From contig VSOC01000188.1 of assembly GCA_009774615.1 (NCBI GenBank), forward strand, positions 1-5,871: a stretch of DNA of 5,871 nucleotides, given 5' to 3'. Origin of the DNA: Lachnospiraceae bacterium. Lineage in GTDB: Bacteria > Bacillota > Clostridia > Lachnospirales > Lachnospiraceae. Made by a program: the position numbers and the translations under genes. The notes below the pieces were generated by a model, which was given only the letters and a program-made list of their open reading frames with translations, did no database searches and was not told the origin of the DNA. This document shows, piece by piece, positions 5,829 through 5,871 of the stretch (its first letter is position 1; each line of letters opens with the position of its first letter).

Positions 5829-5871
5829 GAAAAAATCTATAATTTCTATCATTTATATATTAAATATTATT

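Overview
All genes in this window lie on the minus strand. The low-to-moderate GC, strong GGAGG-type ribosome sites, AT-rich sigma-A promoter and protein styles suggest a Clostridia member, most likely a gut Lachnospiraceae. That placement is an inference from protein resemblance; the window has no marker gene.

Reading in the direction of transcription (right to left), an AT-rich leader (5727-5871) carries a near-consensus sigma-A promoter with two inverted repeats laid over it. It drives two genes. The first (5726-4152) encodes a three-domain protein: an N-terminal NADAR (YbiA-like) domain, a repetitive charged linker, then a Nudix hydrolase domain with an intact Nudix box joined to an NrtR-type winged helix. 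The second (4133-3297), 18 bp downstream, encodes a bacterial-type poly(ADP-ribose) glycohydrolase of the TIGR02452/DUF2263 macrodomain family. Together they look like a self-regulated ADP-ribose module. The glycohydrolase would release ADP-ribose, the Nudix domain could split it, the winged helix could sense it and control the operon, and the NADAR domain could remove ADP-ribose from another target, possibly guanine. This is the most unusual part of the window.

Directly after the glycohydrolase stop codon lies a wrecked LysR-family regulator gene (3296-2672). It lacks the first part of its helix-turn-helix, has an out-of-frame internal deletion, and keeps a long intact effector-domain reading frame. 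This marks a recombination scar between the ADP-ribose module and the next locus.

The left half is a compact sensing and export locus: an OmpR-family response regulator (2543-1857), a two-TM histidine kinase (1848-811), a MacB/BceA-type ABC ATPase (737-54) and the first 19 codons of its FtsX-type permease (57-1, running off the window). Such loci usually respond to envelope-acting peptides or antibiotics. A direct repeat with an 11-bp pitch, just upstream of a promoter-like element between the kinase and ATPase genes, is a good candidate binding site for the response regulator, so the transporter may have its own activated promoter.

No RNA genes, insertion sequences, CRISPR arrays or convincing intrinsic terminators were seen. 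No non-coding stretch exceeds about 130 bp.
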